Positions 16,098 to 24,205 of a stretch of 64,000 nt of DNA are shown piece after piece; within the stretch, counting starts at the first letter, position 1, and each line of letters begins with the position of its first letter. Location: NCBI RefSeq assembly GCF_030144325.1, contig NZ_CP126307.1, forward strand, positions 5,236,001-5,300,000, read 5' to 3'. The stretch comes from Bosea vestrisii (GTDB lineage Bacteria; Pseudomonadota; Alphaproteobacteria; Rhizobiales; Beijerinckiaceae). The notes below the pieces were generated by a model. The model had not been told where the DNA came from and made no database searches. It was given only the letters and a program-made list of their open reading frames with translations. The position numbers and the translations under genes were made by a program.

Positions 16098-17763
16098 CGC
16101 TTGGTCTCCGAGGTTTGAGCCAGCCGCGATAATGCGCCAGCAGGCCGAAGAAGGGCAAAGAGAGCCGCACGTCGAAACGGAAGCGGCCCTCCGCGTCAAC
16201 CGTCTCGCGCGCCGTGGCAGAGGGCATCAGGAAGCGCGGTAGCGGCAGGCCGAAGACGCGCCAGGCGGCGATCGGCAGAGCCAGACCCTCCGGGCCCGCC
16301 TCGGCCGCGAGGGTAAAGGAGAACGGGCCGAAGGCCTCGCGCAGCTCGCCGCGATCAAAACTCAGATGCGAGCTGAAGCGCTGGCCGGCGAAGTTGCGGA
16401 TCCAGGTTTCCGAGCCGTCATCGCGCGAATCGCCGCGTGCGACGCTGACCGTCACCGGCAGGTCGGTTCCGGCGGCGGGCAGGCCGAAGAATCGGCAGAG
16501 CAGGCCGACCACCGCCCCATCACCACGCGCGATGTCGGCCCGGCCTCGCCAGACCGGCTCGGCAGCGGCGGAGTGGAAGGCGCGGATCGCTGCCGGCATG
16601 CCGGCGAAAGCTTTGGCTCCGAATACGCTCTCGAACAGGGCAGGGCCGACGCTGCGCTCGTCCTGGCTGGTGCTGATCGCATAGGGCGCTATCTCGGCCT
16701 CGATCATGGCAAGGTCGAGCGCCTCGGCAGCCGAGCGCGCGCCGGGCGCGATCCCGTCGGTGAGCAGGGCACGCACCGCTGCCGTGGCTGCAAGCGTCGG
16801 CACCTGCGGGCCGTCGTCGTTCTCGGCCAGCAGCGACCAATAGGCCCGCCGCGGCCGGCCCTTGGCGTCGATGCCGGTGATCGCGACGCGCATGCCGCCG
16901 CGATCCGAGGTCCAGAGCCGGGTGACCCGCCGCGCCTTGACGAGAAAGGGCACGAGCGGCGCGAGATCGGCGACCCAGCCACGGCGGCGAAGCCAGGCGA
17001 GCAGCGCCAGTCCCCATTGCTCGATGCCGGCTTCCAGCCCGGCGGAGAAGCTGACCCGGAAATGTACGTCGAGGCCCGGGCCGAGCGTCTCGGCGTCGAC
17101 AGTCTCGACCGGCGCGACACGCCGTGGGCCGAGGCCCGGCATGTCGATGACCTCTCCGACACTCCAGCCGGATGTCGTCTGCAATTCGCCCTCGCGCCAG
17201 ATCGGTACCGGCTTGCCGGCATAGCTCAGGACGGCAGCGATGACCGCCGGCCCGACCTCGCTGCGCCCGCCCGGTGTGATCGCGATGTCGACGGTATCGA
17301 GCCGCCGCCAGCCTTCGCTCAGCTCCCGCGCCGCCGCGGCCGAGAGAGCTGGCGTCGAACTCGCGCCGGCGAGCGCGACGAGGCCATGCTGCCGCGCGAG
17401 CTCATCCAGCTGCGGCCCGTATCCGGTGAGATAATCGCGCGCATCGGCGAGGTCGACGACATGGGCGCCGAGCAGGAGCGCCGCCGTCGGCACCTCGTAG
17501 CCCTGCTGCTGAAACGGTCCGGAGGCGTCGATCACCAGCCAGGGCTGCAGCGCGGCGAGCGCGGCCACGAGTTCCTTGTCGCGATCGAGCGCGATACCGC
17601 TGACCGGCACGCTCGCCTCGCTCGCCAATTCCTTCGCCAAGGCTTCGGCCTTGTCGGCGCTGCGCGAGGTCAGCACCAGATCGAGGCCGTCCATGCGCGA
17701 GAGATGGCGCGCAAGTCGGCGGCCGAAGACGCCGGTCGCGCCGATCAGCACGACACGTTTCAT
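16084..17763 (-). CDS. saccharopine-dehydrogenase-like NAD(P)-binding protein fused to DUF4166
   Basis: Two-domain protein of 559 residues. The N-terminal Rossmann domain opens MKRVVLIGATGVFGRRLARH and continues as the Sacch_dh_NADP fold (VIDASGPFQQQGYEVP, DLADARDYLTGY). The C-terminal approximately 170 residues (from AIRAFHSAAAEPVWRGRADI) form a DUF4166 domain with GDGAVVGLLCRFFGLPAAG and WIRNFAGQRFSSHL. It overlaps DCC (ATGA) upstream and agmatinase downstream, so the operon is translationally coupled. No reaction is known for this fusion; a role in redox or lipid-like substrate handling is only a guess. Confidence 0.8.
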   Translation of the reverse strand: MKRVVLIGATGVFGRRLARHLSRMDGLDLVLTSRSADKAEALAKELASEASVPVSGIALDRDKELVAALAALQPWLVIDASGPFQQQGYEVPTAALLLGAHVVDLADARDYLTGYGPQLDELARQHGLVALAGASSTPALSAAAARELSEGWRRLDTVDIAITPGGRSEVGPAVIAAVLSYAGKPVPIWREGELQTTSGWSVGEVIDMPGLGPRRVAPVETVDAETLGPGLDVHFRVSFSAGLEAGIEQWGLALLAWLRRRGWVADLAPLVPFLVKARRVTRLWTSDRGGMRVAITGIDAKGRPRRAYWSLLAENDDGPQVPTLAATAAVRALLTDGIAPGARSAAEALDLAMIEAEIAPYAISTSQDERSVGPALFESVFGAKAFAGMPAAIRAFHSAAAEPVWRGRADIARGDGAVVGLLCRFFGLPAAGTDLPVTVSVARGDSRDDGSETWIRNFAGQRFSSHLSFDRGELREAFGPFSFTLAAEAGPEGLALPIAAWRVFGLPLPRFLMPSATARETVDAEGRFRFDVRLSLPFFGLLAHYRGWLKPRRPSDGSG

Positions 17764-18179
17764 GGGCTGTCCGGCAAAGTGAAGCGATGCCGCGTCGCCG
17801 GGTCTGGTATCTCGCAGCTGTCCTTCTTGCCGAAGAGCCGGTAGCGGTTGCGGGCGACGCGGTCATAGAGCCAGTCGCGCCAGCGCTTTGGCAGCGCCCG
17901 GCCGGCGAGCAGCAGGCGCGCCGGTCCGTTCAGATGGTGGACGAGCGCGAGCACCCCATCGGATTTGGCGAGCGCCTTGCCATCCTCGATGAAGAGGAAG
18001 CTGTCCGGCTCGTCCGGGTCGATGCCATGGGCCTTTGCCAGGTCGCGCCCCGCACGCGATTGGATCGCGACGAAGCGGATGCTGCGGTCGCGCTCGTGCC
18101 GCAGGGTGTAGCGCACGCCGCCGGAGCAGAGCACGCAGACGCCGTCATAGAGCCAGATCGGGGCGGCTAGGCTGGTCAT
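17760..18179 (-). CDS. DCC-family thiol-disulfide oxidoreductase (DUF393)
   Basis: Thioredoxin-like protein of 139 residues named for the motif D-x-x-C-x-x-C, here YDGVCVLCSGGVRY at residues 11-24. Other family marks are DEPDSFLFIEDGKAL and the C-terminal YDRVARNRYRLFGKKDSCEI. It is the first gene of a four-gene operon and is often paired with DUF4166 fusion genes in alphaproteobacteria. The redox partner is unknown; the adjacent DUF4166 protein is the natural candidate. Confidence 0.87.
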   Translation of the reverse strand: MTSLAAPIWLYDGVCVLCSGGVRYTLRHERDRSIRFVAIQSRAGRDLAKAHGIDPDEPDSFLFIEDGKALAKSDGVLALVHHLNGPARLLLAGRALPKRWRDWLYDRVARNRYRLFGKKDSCEIPDPATRHRFTLPDSP

Positions 18180-18490
18180 CGGACCTCTTTAGGGGAGAGG
18201 TTGACCGGGCGGGGAAAAAGTTTCATGCGCGTCTCATGCAGCCGTGCCATGCTCTGCGTGCAATTGTCGAGCGGCCTGCGACAGTTGACGATCTTGCAAC
18301 GATTGGGGGAGTGCTGCGCAAATCTTGTGCAAGTACAGATTCGAAGCGAGCCGATTAACCGTGGATCAACCCGGGCTGCCGCTTCTGAACATCGCTGCAT
18401 CACACCAAGGTCGTCCTACAAACGTCGCCCCTACCAGTGCTATTGCTGCACGGGCGCGGCGATAAACGTCGAAACGAGGAGATGTCCCAT
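18180..18490. promoter_or_regulatory. divergent intergenic region with promoter of first TRAP binding protein
   Basis: A 311-base gene-free stretch between the DCC operon and the first TRAP binding-protein gene, transcribed outward in both directions. It is less GC-rich near 18290-18360 (TTGTGCAAGTACAGATTCG). No operator repeat stands out. The GAGGAG ribosome site at 18475-18481 belongs to the binding-protein gene. Confidence 0.4.
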
Positions 18491-19579
18491 ATGAAGCGTC
18501 GTCAGTTCCTGCAGGTCGCCGGTGCCGGTGCGGCCGCGTCCGCTGTCGCCATGCCGGCGGTCGCGCAGGCGAATCCCGAGGTGAAGTGGCGCCTGGCGTC
18601 GAGCTTCCCGAAATCGCTCGACACCATCTATGGCGGCGCCGAAGTCATGGCGAAGATGGTTTCCGATCTGACCGACGGCAAGTTCCAGATCCAGGTCTTC
18701 GCCGCCGGTGAGATCGTGCCGGCGCTTCAGGCGGCCGACGCGGTCACCAACAATACCGTCGAGATGGCCCATACCGTCTCGTACTACTATGTCGGCAAGG
18801 ATCCGACCTTTGCGATCGCGGCTTCCGTGCCCTTCGGCCTCAACGCCCGCCAGCAGAATGCTTGGCTGTTCCAGGGCGGCGGCAACGAGCTCTTCAACGA
18901 GTTCTATAAGAAGTTCAATATCTACGGCCTGCCTTGCGGCAATACCGGCGCCCAGATGGGCGGCTGGTTCCGCAAGGAGATCAAGAGCGTTGCCGACATC
19001 AACGGCCTGAAGATGCGCATCGGCGGCATCGCCGGCTCGGTCCTGCAGAAGCTCGGCCTCGTGCCGCAGCAGATCGGCGGCGGCGACATCTACCCGGCGC
19101 TGGAGAAGGGCACGATCGACGGCGCCGAGTGGGTCGGACCGTATGACGACGAGAAGCTCGGCTTCGCCAAGGTCGCGCCGTACTACTACTATCCGGGCTT
19201 CTGGGAGGGTGGCCCCTGCGTCCACGCCTTCGTCAACCTGGAGAAGTGGAACTCCCTGCCGAAGGCGTACCAGGCTGCACTGACTGCCGCCTGCACCTAT
19301 GCCAACACCCAGATGGCGGCGAAGTACGACGTGCAGAACCCGGCCGCCCTGAAGCGCCTGGTCGGCGCCGGCACGCAGCTGCGCCCGTTCCCGCAGGACG
19401 TGATGGAAGCCTCGCTCAAGGCCTCCAACGAGCTCTATGCCGAGATCTCGGCCAAGAACCCGGACTTCAAGAAGGCGATCGAAGCGATGGCCGCCTTCCG
19501 CGGCGACCAGTATCTCTGGTGGCAGGTGGCGGAGCTGACTTTCGACATCTTCCAGGTCCGCAACCGCGCCACGAAGTAA
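18491..19579 (+). CDS. TRAP transporter substrate-binding protein, TakP-like, copy 1
   Basis: Periplasmic binding protein of 362 residues for a DctPQM tripartite importer. MKRRQFLQVAGAGAAASAVA is a Tat-type signal (RRQFLQ) cleaved after AVAQA. The mature protein matches the alpha-keto acid/lactate binding branch: VFAAGEIVPALQAADAV, VSYYYVGKDPTFA, GGGDIYPALEKGTIDGAEWV and VAPYYYYPGFWEGG. The aromatic and Arg residues of QMGGWFRKEI probably hold a carboxylate. ATG 18491 is preferred over 18482 because of the GAGGAG spacing. A close paralog follows at 19820; the membrane subunits are at 22394-24801. Confidence 0.92.
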   Translation: MKRRQFLQVAGAGAAASAVAMPAVAQANPEVKWRLASSFPKSLDTIYGGAEVMAKMVSDLTDGKFQIQVFAAGEIVPALQAADAVTNNTVEMAHTVSYYYVGKDPTFAIAASVPFGLNARQQNAWLFQGGGNELFNEFYKKFNIYGLPCGNTGAQMGGWFRKEIKSVADINGLKMRIGGIAGSVLQKLGLVPQQIGGGDIYPALEKGTIDGAEWVGPYDDEKLGFAKVAPYYYYPGFWEGGPCVHAFVNLEKWNSLPKAYQAALTAACTYANTQMAAKYDVQNPAALKRLVGAGTQLRPFPQDVMEASLKASNELYAEISAKNPDFKKAIEAMAAFRGDQYLWWQVAELTFDIFQVRNRATK

Positions 19580-19605
19580 TCGCCGCCGACTACGGCGAGA
19601 GCAAC

Positions 19606-19633
19606 GAAGCCCGGCCGCACGGCCGGGCTTTTT
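19606..19633 (+). terminator. rho-independent terminator after TRAP binding protein 1
   Basis: GCCCGGCC GCAC GGCCGGGC stem-loop followed by TTTTT at 19629-19633, 27 bases after the stop. Its presence separates the two paralogous binding-protein genes into independent units. Confidence 0.85.
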
Positions 19634-19689
19634 CGTTTGGTCGGGATCATCCACCCGTGCGTCAACGCCAAGATGGGTTAGACCAAATA

Positions 19690-19710
19690 CCTATGCAGAA
19701 ACTGCATAGG
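19690..19710. promoter_or_regulatory. perfect 9-3-9 inverted repeat upstream of TRAP binding protein 2
   Basis: CCTATGCAG AAA CTGCATAGG is an uninterrupted dyad about 110 bases before the second binding-protein gene and beyond the terminator of the first. No equivalent is seen upstream of copy 1. Position and symmetry suggest a repressor or activator site controlling copy 2 only. Confidence 0.6.
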
Positions 19711-19819
19711 CGTCATGTGCACAGCTTGCGCTTGCATCGCAGATGCCCTTTTCTGGCGCTCTTGTGCGCGAACCGGACAATACCGGCGCGCCTCAAAAGC
19801 TCTGGGAGGAGCGCCCCGA

Positions 19820-20914
19820 ATGAAGCGTCGTCAGTTTCTGAAAGTCGCCGGTGCCGGCGGCGCCGCCAGCGTCATCGCCGCACCGGCCATTGCCCAGTCC
19901 ATGCCGGAGGTGAAATGGCGCGTCACCTCCTCGTTTCCGAAATCGCTCGACACGATCTTCGGCGCCTCGGAAGTCTTGGCCAAGGCAGTCTCGGAAGCGA
20001 CTGACGGCAAGTTCCAGATCCAGGTCTTTGCCGCCGGCGAGATCGTGCCGGCCCTGCAGGCGGCCGATGCCGTGACCAACGGCACAGTCGAGATGTGCCA
20101 CACTGCCTCGTACTATTATGTCGGCAAGGATCCGACCTTCGCCTTCGGGACAGCAGTGCCCTTCGGCCTCAATGCCCGCCAGCAGAACGCCTGGTTCTAC
20201 CATGGCGGCGGCATGGACCTGCTCAACGAGTTCTACAAGAAGCACAACATCTATGCGCTGCCGGGCGGCAATACCGGCTGCCAGATGGGCGGCTGGTTCC
20301 GCAAGGAGATCAAGACGGTCGCCGATCTCCAGGGCCTGAAGATGCGCATCGGCGGCTTTGCCGGTCAGGTCATGAGCAAGCTCGGGGTCGTGCCGCAGCA
20401 GATCGGCGGCGGCGATATCTATCCGGCGTTGGAGAAGGGCACGATCGACGCGGCCGAATGGGTCGGGCCGGCCGATGACGAGAAACTCGGCTTCAACAAG
20501 GTCGCGCCCTATTACTACTATCCCGGCTGGTGGGAAGGCGGCGCCTCGCTGCACTTCTTCCTGAACACCGCGAAATGGGACGCTCTGCCGAAGACCTACA
20601 AATCGATCCTGACCACGGCGGCTGGTCTCGCCAATATCGACATGCAGGCCAAGTACGACGCCCGCAATCCGGCCGCGCTGAAGCGCCTCGTCGGCGGCGG
20701 CGCGCAGCTGCGGCCGTTCTCGCAGGAGATTCTCGAAGCCTGCCTCAAGGCGTCCAAGGAGGTCTATGCCGAAACCAGCGCCAAGAACCCCGACTTCAAG
20801 AAGATCTACGAGGCGATGGCGGCTTTCCGCGGCGACGAATATCTCTGGTTCCAGATCGCCGAATACACCTACGACAACTTCCTGATCCGCGCCCGCGCCG
20901 CGAATATGCTCTGA
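19820..20914 (+). CDS. TRAP transporter substrate-binding protein, TakP-like, copy 2
   Basis: Binding protein of 364 residues, closely related to copy 1 over its full length (shared FQIQVFAAGEIVPALQAADA, IGGGDIYPALEKGTID). Tat-type leader MKRRQFLKVAGAGGAASVIA ends near AIAQS. Differences cluster in the ligand region (WVGPADDEKLGF for WVGPYDDEKLGF; PGWWEGGASLHFF for PGFWEGGPCVHAF), so ligand preference may have changed. GGGAGGAG is a strong ribosome site. Independent promoter with a perfect inverted repeat upstream. The two copies probably share the DctQM pair at 22394-24801. Confidence 0.92.
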   Translation: MKRRQFLKVAGAGGAASVIAAPAIAQSMPEVKWRVTSSFPKSLDTIFGASEVLAKAVSEATDGKFQIQVFAAGEIVPALQAADAVTNGTVEMCHTASYYYVGKDPTFAFGTAVPFGLNARQQNAWFYHGGGMDLLNEFYKKHNIYALPGGNTGCQMGGWFRKEIKTVADLQGLKMRIGGFAGQVMSKLGVVPQQIGGGDIYPALEKGTIDAAEWVGPADDEKLGFNKVAPYYYYPGWWEGGASLHFFLNTAKWDALPKTYKSILTTAAGLANIDMQAKYDARNPAALKRLVGGGAQLRPFSQEILEACLKASKEVYAETSAKNPDFKKIYEAMAAFRGDEYLWFQIAEYTYDNFLIRARAANML

Positions 20915-20961
20915 GAAAAGGGGGCTTGCCGGCTCCGGCCGGCCAACTCGGCACATGCTGA

Positions 20962-20986
20962 CCCCGGCCGTAAGGCCGGGGTTTTT
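20962..20986 (+). terminator. rho-independent terminator after TRAP binding protein 2
   Basis: CCCCGGCC GTAA GGCCGGGG stem-loop followed by TTTTT, 48 bases downstream of the stop at 20914. It ends the unit before the convergent cupin gene. Confidence 0.85.
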
Positions 20987-20995
20987 ACATGGTCT

Positions 20996-21307
20996 TCAGA
21001 TGCTGCCGGCGCGCTCGATCACCAGAACCCGCGCGGGACCGACGGGATGGGCGACATGGGCATCGCCGTCCTGCGCATGGAAGATGTCGCCGGGCAGGAG
21101 GCGCTGTACGCTCTCCACGCCGCCGGCCCGGGTATGCATGTCGACCTCGCCGTCGAGCACGACGAAGACCTCCGGCCCGTCATTGACGTGCCATTTGTAG
21201 GGTTGATCGGTCCAGTGCAGCCGGATCGTGGCGTCGTCGATCCGTTCGATGTCGAGTGCCTCCCAGGCGCGACTGCCGGTGAAATCCCGCGGCTTGATCG
21301 TCCTCAT
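20996..21307 (-). CDS. cupin-domain protein
   Basis: Small cytosolic beta-barrel of 103 residues. Motif 1 of the cupin fold is partly visible (GPEVFVVLDGEVDMHTRAGG) and motif 2 is PGDIFHAQDGDAHVAHP, with metal-ligand type His residues; WHVNDGPEVF supplies further ligands. Start ATG 21307; longer upstream reading would enter the divergent regulator. It is divergent from an Lrp regulator and may be its target. Function unknown. Confidence 0.8.
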   Translation of the reverse strand: MRTIKPRDFTGSRAWEALDIERIDDATIRLHWTDQPYKWHVNDGPEVFVVLDGEVDMHTRAGGVESVQRLLPGDIFHAQDGDAHVAHPVGPARVLVIERAGSI

Positions 21308-21419
21308 CCTGATGTCTCCGGTTTGTGGAAGAGGCCCTGAATCTTCACCGATGCTGGCGCCCGTGCCATAGGCAAGACGCCGGCAGTGGTTGCGATCGGT
21401 GCTTTGCGGGAGGCTTGGC

Positions 21420-21893
21420 TTGCGAAACGACGGTGAGCTCGACGCCATCGACCGGAAGCTGCTCGCGCTGCTTAAGGCCAACGCCCGCGCCTCCTTCACG
21501 GCGCTGGCCCGCGACGCTGGCCTCTCGCGCACCGCGATCCAGGAGCGGATGGCGAGGCTCGAGCGCGACGGTGTCATCCTCGGCTACACCGTTCGGCTCG
21601 CCGATCTGCCGAAGGCACCGGTTACGCGCGCGATGCTCTCCCTGCGCATCCGCACGCGCCCCTGCGCAACCGTTCTCGATCGCTTCAGGCATTGGCCGGA
21701 AATCGTCGCCTGCTATTCACTGGCTGGCCCGGTCGACGCGATGCTGATCGTCGAGACGCAAGACGCGCCGGCTCTTTCGCAACTGGTCGACAGGTTGAGC
21801 GCCGTACCCGGCGTTGGCGAGATCGAGACGGCACCGATCCTGGCGGAGAGCATGAACGTGGCTGCCCTAGCCCGGCCTCGTTTGTCAGGTTAG
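21420..21893 (+). CDS. Lrp/AsnC family transcriptional regulator
   Basis: Regulator of 157 residues. Winged helix ELDAIDRKLLALLKANARAS and GLSRTAIQERMARLERDGVI; RAM domain with CYSLAGPVDAMLIVETQDA. The TTG at 21420 is chosen because GGGAGG lies six bases upstream and gives the family's usual short N-terminus; TTG 21390 is possible. It is divergent from the cupin gene, which it probably regulates. Confidence 0.86.
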   Translation: MRNDGELDAIDRKLLALLKANARASFTALARDAGLSRTAIQERMARLERDGVILGYTVRLADLPKAPVTRAMLSLRIRTRPCATVLDRFRHWPEIVACYSLAGPVDAMLIVETQDAPALSQLVDRLSAVPGVGEIETAPILAESMNVAALARPRLSG

Positions 21894-21925
21894 ATTGCAG
21901 GTCAATAGTCAGGGACCGAGCGCGC

Positions 21926-22315
21926 ATGAAGCTGCCCGTTGCCATCATTGTCGCCGCCTTCGGCCTGCCGGCTCTGGCAGGCGCGCAGTCGATTGGCGAG
22001 CCGCTCCCCGGCCGCGGGCCCGCCAAGGTCAAGCCAACGGCGGCTCGCCCCGCGCCGGCGCAGGCGACGCGCCCCTGTCCGGAATACGGACCGGGCTTCG
22101 TCCGCGTCGAAGGCTCTTCTGCCTGTGTCCGCGTCGGCGGTGGTGTCCGCGTCGAGTTCGGCAAGAGTTCCAGCAACCGCCGCTACGGTTCCAACGCGGA
22201 AGCGATGGTCTATGGCGAGGCGCGCAGCGCGACCACGTTCGGCGAGATGCGCGCCGTGGTCAGCGGCCGCGCCCAGCGCGACGATAACCTGAACCAGGGC
22301 TGGCAGCGCTGGTAA
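21926..22315 (+). CDS. small secreted protein resembling the N-terminus of Porin_2-type porins
   Basis: Exported protein of 129 residues. Signal peptide MKLPVAIIVAAFGLPALAGA, then a Pro/Ala-rich linker and the stretch CPEYGPGFVRVEGSSACVRV GGGVR. Alphaproteobacterial Porin_2 proteins begin their mature part with a very similar C-x-x-Y-G-x-G-F...C-(L/V)-(K/R)-(V/I)-GG-x-(V)-R pattern. Here the barrel is absent: the protein ends after about 60 more residues with GEARSATTFGEMRAVVSGRA, which resembles one further pair of strands. Family relation is inference. Two cysteines could form a disulfide. Confidence 0.68.
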   Translation: MKLPVAIIVAAFGLPALAGAQSIGEPLPGRGPAKVKPTAARPAPAQATRPCPEYGPGFVRVEGSSACVRVGGGVRVEFGKSSSNRRYGSNAEAMVYGEARSATTFGEMRAVVSGRAQRDDNLNQGWQRW

Positions 22316-22346
22316 ACCGGCCCCCTGCGATCGCCCTGAAAACGAA

Positions 22347-22373
22347 AGCCCCGGATCGGCCGATCCGGGGCTT
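22347..22373. terminator. bidirectional terminator between small secreted protein and dctM
   Basis: AGCCCCGGATCGG CCGATCCGGGGCT is a perfect long dyad flanked by AAA on the left and TT on the right, between convergent genes. It can stop transcription from both sides. Confidence 0.7.
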
Positions 22374-22393
22374 CGTCGTTTTGGCCTGTCGTC

Positions 22394-24205
22394 TTACTGG
22401 AGGTTCAGCGTCGGCGGGGCGTTGAGATCGAGCCCCGGCATTCCGCCGGAGCCGCCGAGCCCCGGAATGGTGATGCTGTCGAGCTGCTTGTTGATCTGCT
22501 GCTGGTCGAGCTGAATGCCCGAGCTCTTATAGTGCATCACCATCTGCGGGAAGATCACCACAAGTGCGACCATGATGCACTGGATCACCACGAAGGGCAC
22601 GGCGCCCCAGTAGATCTGCCCGGTCGTCACCGGCTCCATCATCTTGCCGGTCACCTTGTCGCGATAGGGGTTCTTCGGCGCCACCGAACGCAGGAAGAAC
22701 AGGGCGAAGCCGAAGGGCGGGTGCATGAACGAGGTCTGCATGTTCACGCCGAGGATGACGCCGAACCAGATCAGGTCGATGCCGAGCTTGTCCGCCGCCG
22801 GACCGAGCAGCGGCACGATGATGAAGGCCAGCTCGAAGAAGTCGAGGAAGAACGCGAGCAGGAACACCATCACGTTGACGACGATCAGGAAGCCCGTCGC
22901 GCCGCCGGGCAGTCCGACGAGCAGGTGCTCGACCCAGACATGGCCGTTGACGCCATAGAAGGTCAGCGAGAACACGCGGGCGCCGACCAGGATGAACAGC
23001 ACGAAGGCAGAGAGCTTCGCGGTCGACTCCGTCGCCTGCCGGAGCAGGCTGAAGGTCATGCGCCCCTTGCCCCAGGCGAGCAGGATCGCGCCGGCAGCGC
23101 CCATCGCGCCGCCTTCGGTCGGCGTCGCGACGCCGATGAAGATCGTGCCCAGCACCAGGAAGATCAGCGCCAGCGGCGGCACCATCACGAAGACGACCTG
23201 CTCGGTCATGCGCGACAGCAGGTTGAGCTTCAGGAACTTGTTGATCAGCGCGATCACGAAGGAAACCGCAACCGCGATCGACATGGTCAGGATGACGAAG
23301 TCCGCGCCGCCATCGACCTTGGTGAAGTACTTCATGTAGGCGATGGCAATGGCGAAGGCGAGAATCGTCACCACCAGCAGCGAGCGGCGCCGCGTCACGC
23401 CGTCGGCGTCGCGCAGCGTCTGCGCCTCAGGCGGCAGGCCGGGCGCGCGCGTCGGGTTGATGATCGTGGTCAGGAAGACATAGCCGGCGTATAGACCAGC
23501 CAGCACCAGGCCGGGGATGAAGGCGCCCTCGTACATGTCGCCGACCGAGCGGCCGAGCTGGTCGGCGAGCACGATCAGCACCAGCGAGGGCGGGATGATC
23601 TGCGCCAGCGTCCCGGAGGCTGCGATCACGCCGGAGGCGAGCCGCCGGTCGTACCCATAGCGCAGCATGATCGGCAGCGAGATCAGGCCCATCGAGATGA
23701 CGGAAGCCGCGACGACGCCGGTCGTGGCCGCGAGCAGCGCGCCGACGAAGATCACCGCATAGGCGAGGCCGCCGCGGATCGGCCCGAAGAGCTGGCCGAT
23801 CGTGTCGAGCAGGTCCTCCGCCATGCCGGAGCGCTCGAGCACCAGGCCCATGAAGGTGAAGAACGGGATCGCCAGCAGCACGTCGTTGTTCATCGTGCCG
23901 TAGATGCGTTCCGGCAGCGCCTGCAGGAAGTTCTCCTGGAACATGCCGAGCTCGATGCCGACGAGGGCGAAGAACAGGCCGTTGGCGGCGAGCGCGAAGG
24001 CGACCGGATAGCCGAGCAGAAGGAAGAGCACGAGCGCGGCGAACATCACCGGCGCCATGTTGACGCGCAGGAAATCGCCGATGCCGGCGGCATGCGCATC
24101 GCCGGTGTGCAGGCTGAGGAAGGCGGCGGCGGTGAGCGCGAACAGCAGGACGGCGGAGCGGGCGAGGGTCATGGAGCGGGTCCGGGAAACGGCAGCTTGG
24201 CTCAC
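22394..24205 (-). CDS. dctM: TRAP transporter large permease (DctM family)
   Basis: Large inner-membrane subunit of the TRAP importer, about 603 residues with many helices; longer than the common 430-residue DctM because of extra central and C-terminal segments, as in the TakM-type subfamily. Recognisable are GALLAATTGVVAASVISMGL, SGTLAQIIPPSLVLIVLADQ and GVATPTEGGAMGAAGA, plus the C-terminal HPPFGFALFFLRSVAP. GTG 24205 overlaps the dctQ stop (GTGA); ATG 24172 is an alternative. A Gly/Leu-rich tail follows. Partner of the binding proteins at 18491 and 19820. Confidence 0.88.
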   Translation of the reverse strand: MSQAAVSRTRSMTLARSAVLLFALTAAAFLSLHTGDAHAAGIGDFLRVNMAPVMFAALVLFLLLGYPVAFALAANGLFFALVGIELGMFQENFLQALPERIYGTMNNDVLLAIPFFTFMGLVLERSGMAEDLLDTIGQLFGPIRGGLAYAVIFVGALLAATTGVVAASVISMGLISLPIMLRYGYDRRLASGVIAASGTLAQIIPPSLVLIVLADQLGRSVGDMYEGAFIPGLVLAGLYAGYVFLTTIINPTRAPGLPPEAQTLRDADGVTRRRSLLVVTILAFAIAIAYMKYFTKVDGGADFVILTMSIAVAVSFVIALINKFLKLNLLSRMTEQVVFVMVPPLALIFLVLGTIFIGVATPTEGGAMGAAGAILLAWGKGRMTFSLLRQATESTAKLSAFVLFILVGARVFSLTFYGVNGHVWVEHLLVGLPGGATGFLIVVNVMVFLLAFFLDFFELAFIIVPLLGPAADKLGIDLIWFGVILGVNMQTSFMHPPFGFALFFLRSVAPKNPYRDKVTGKMMEPVTTGQIYWGAVPFVVIQCIMVALVVIFPQMVMHYKSSGIQLDQQQINKQLDSITIPGLGGSGGMPGLDLNAPPTLNLQ

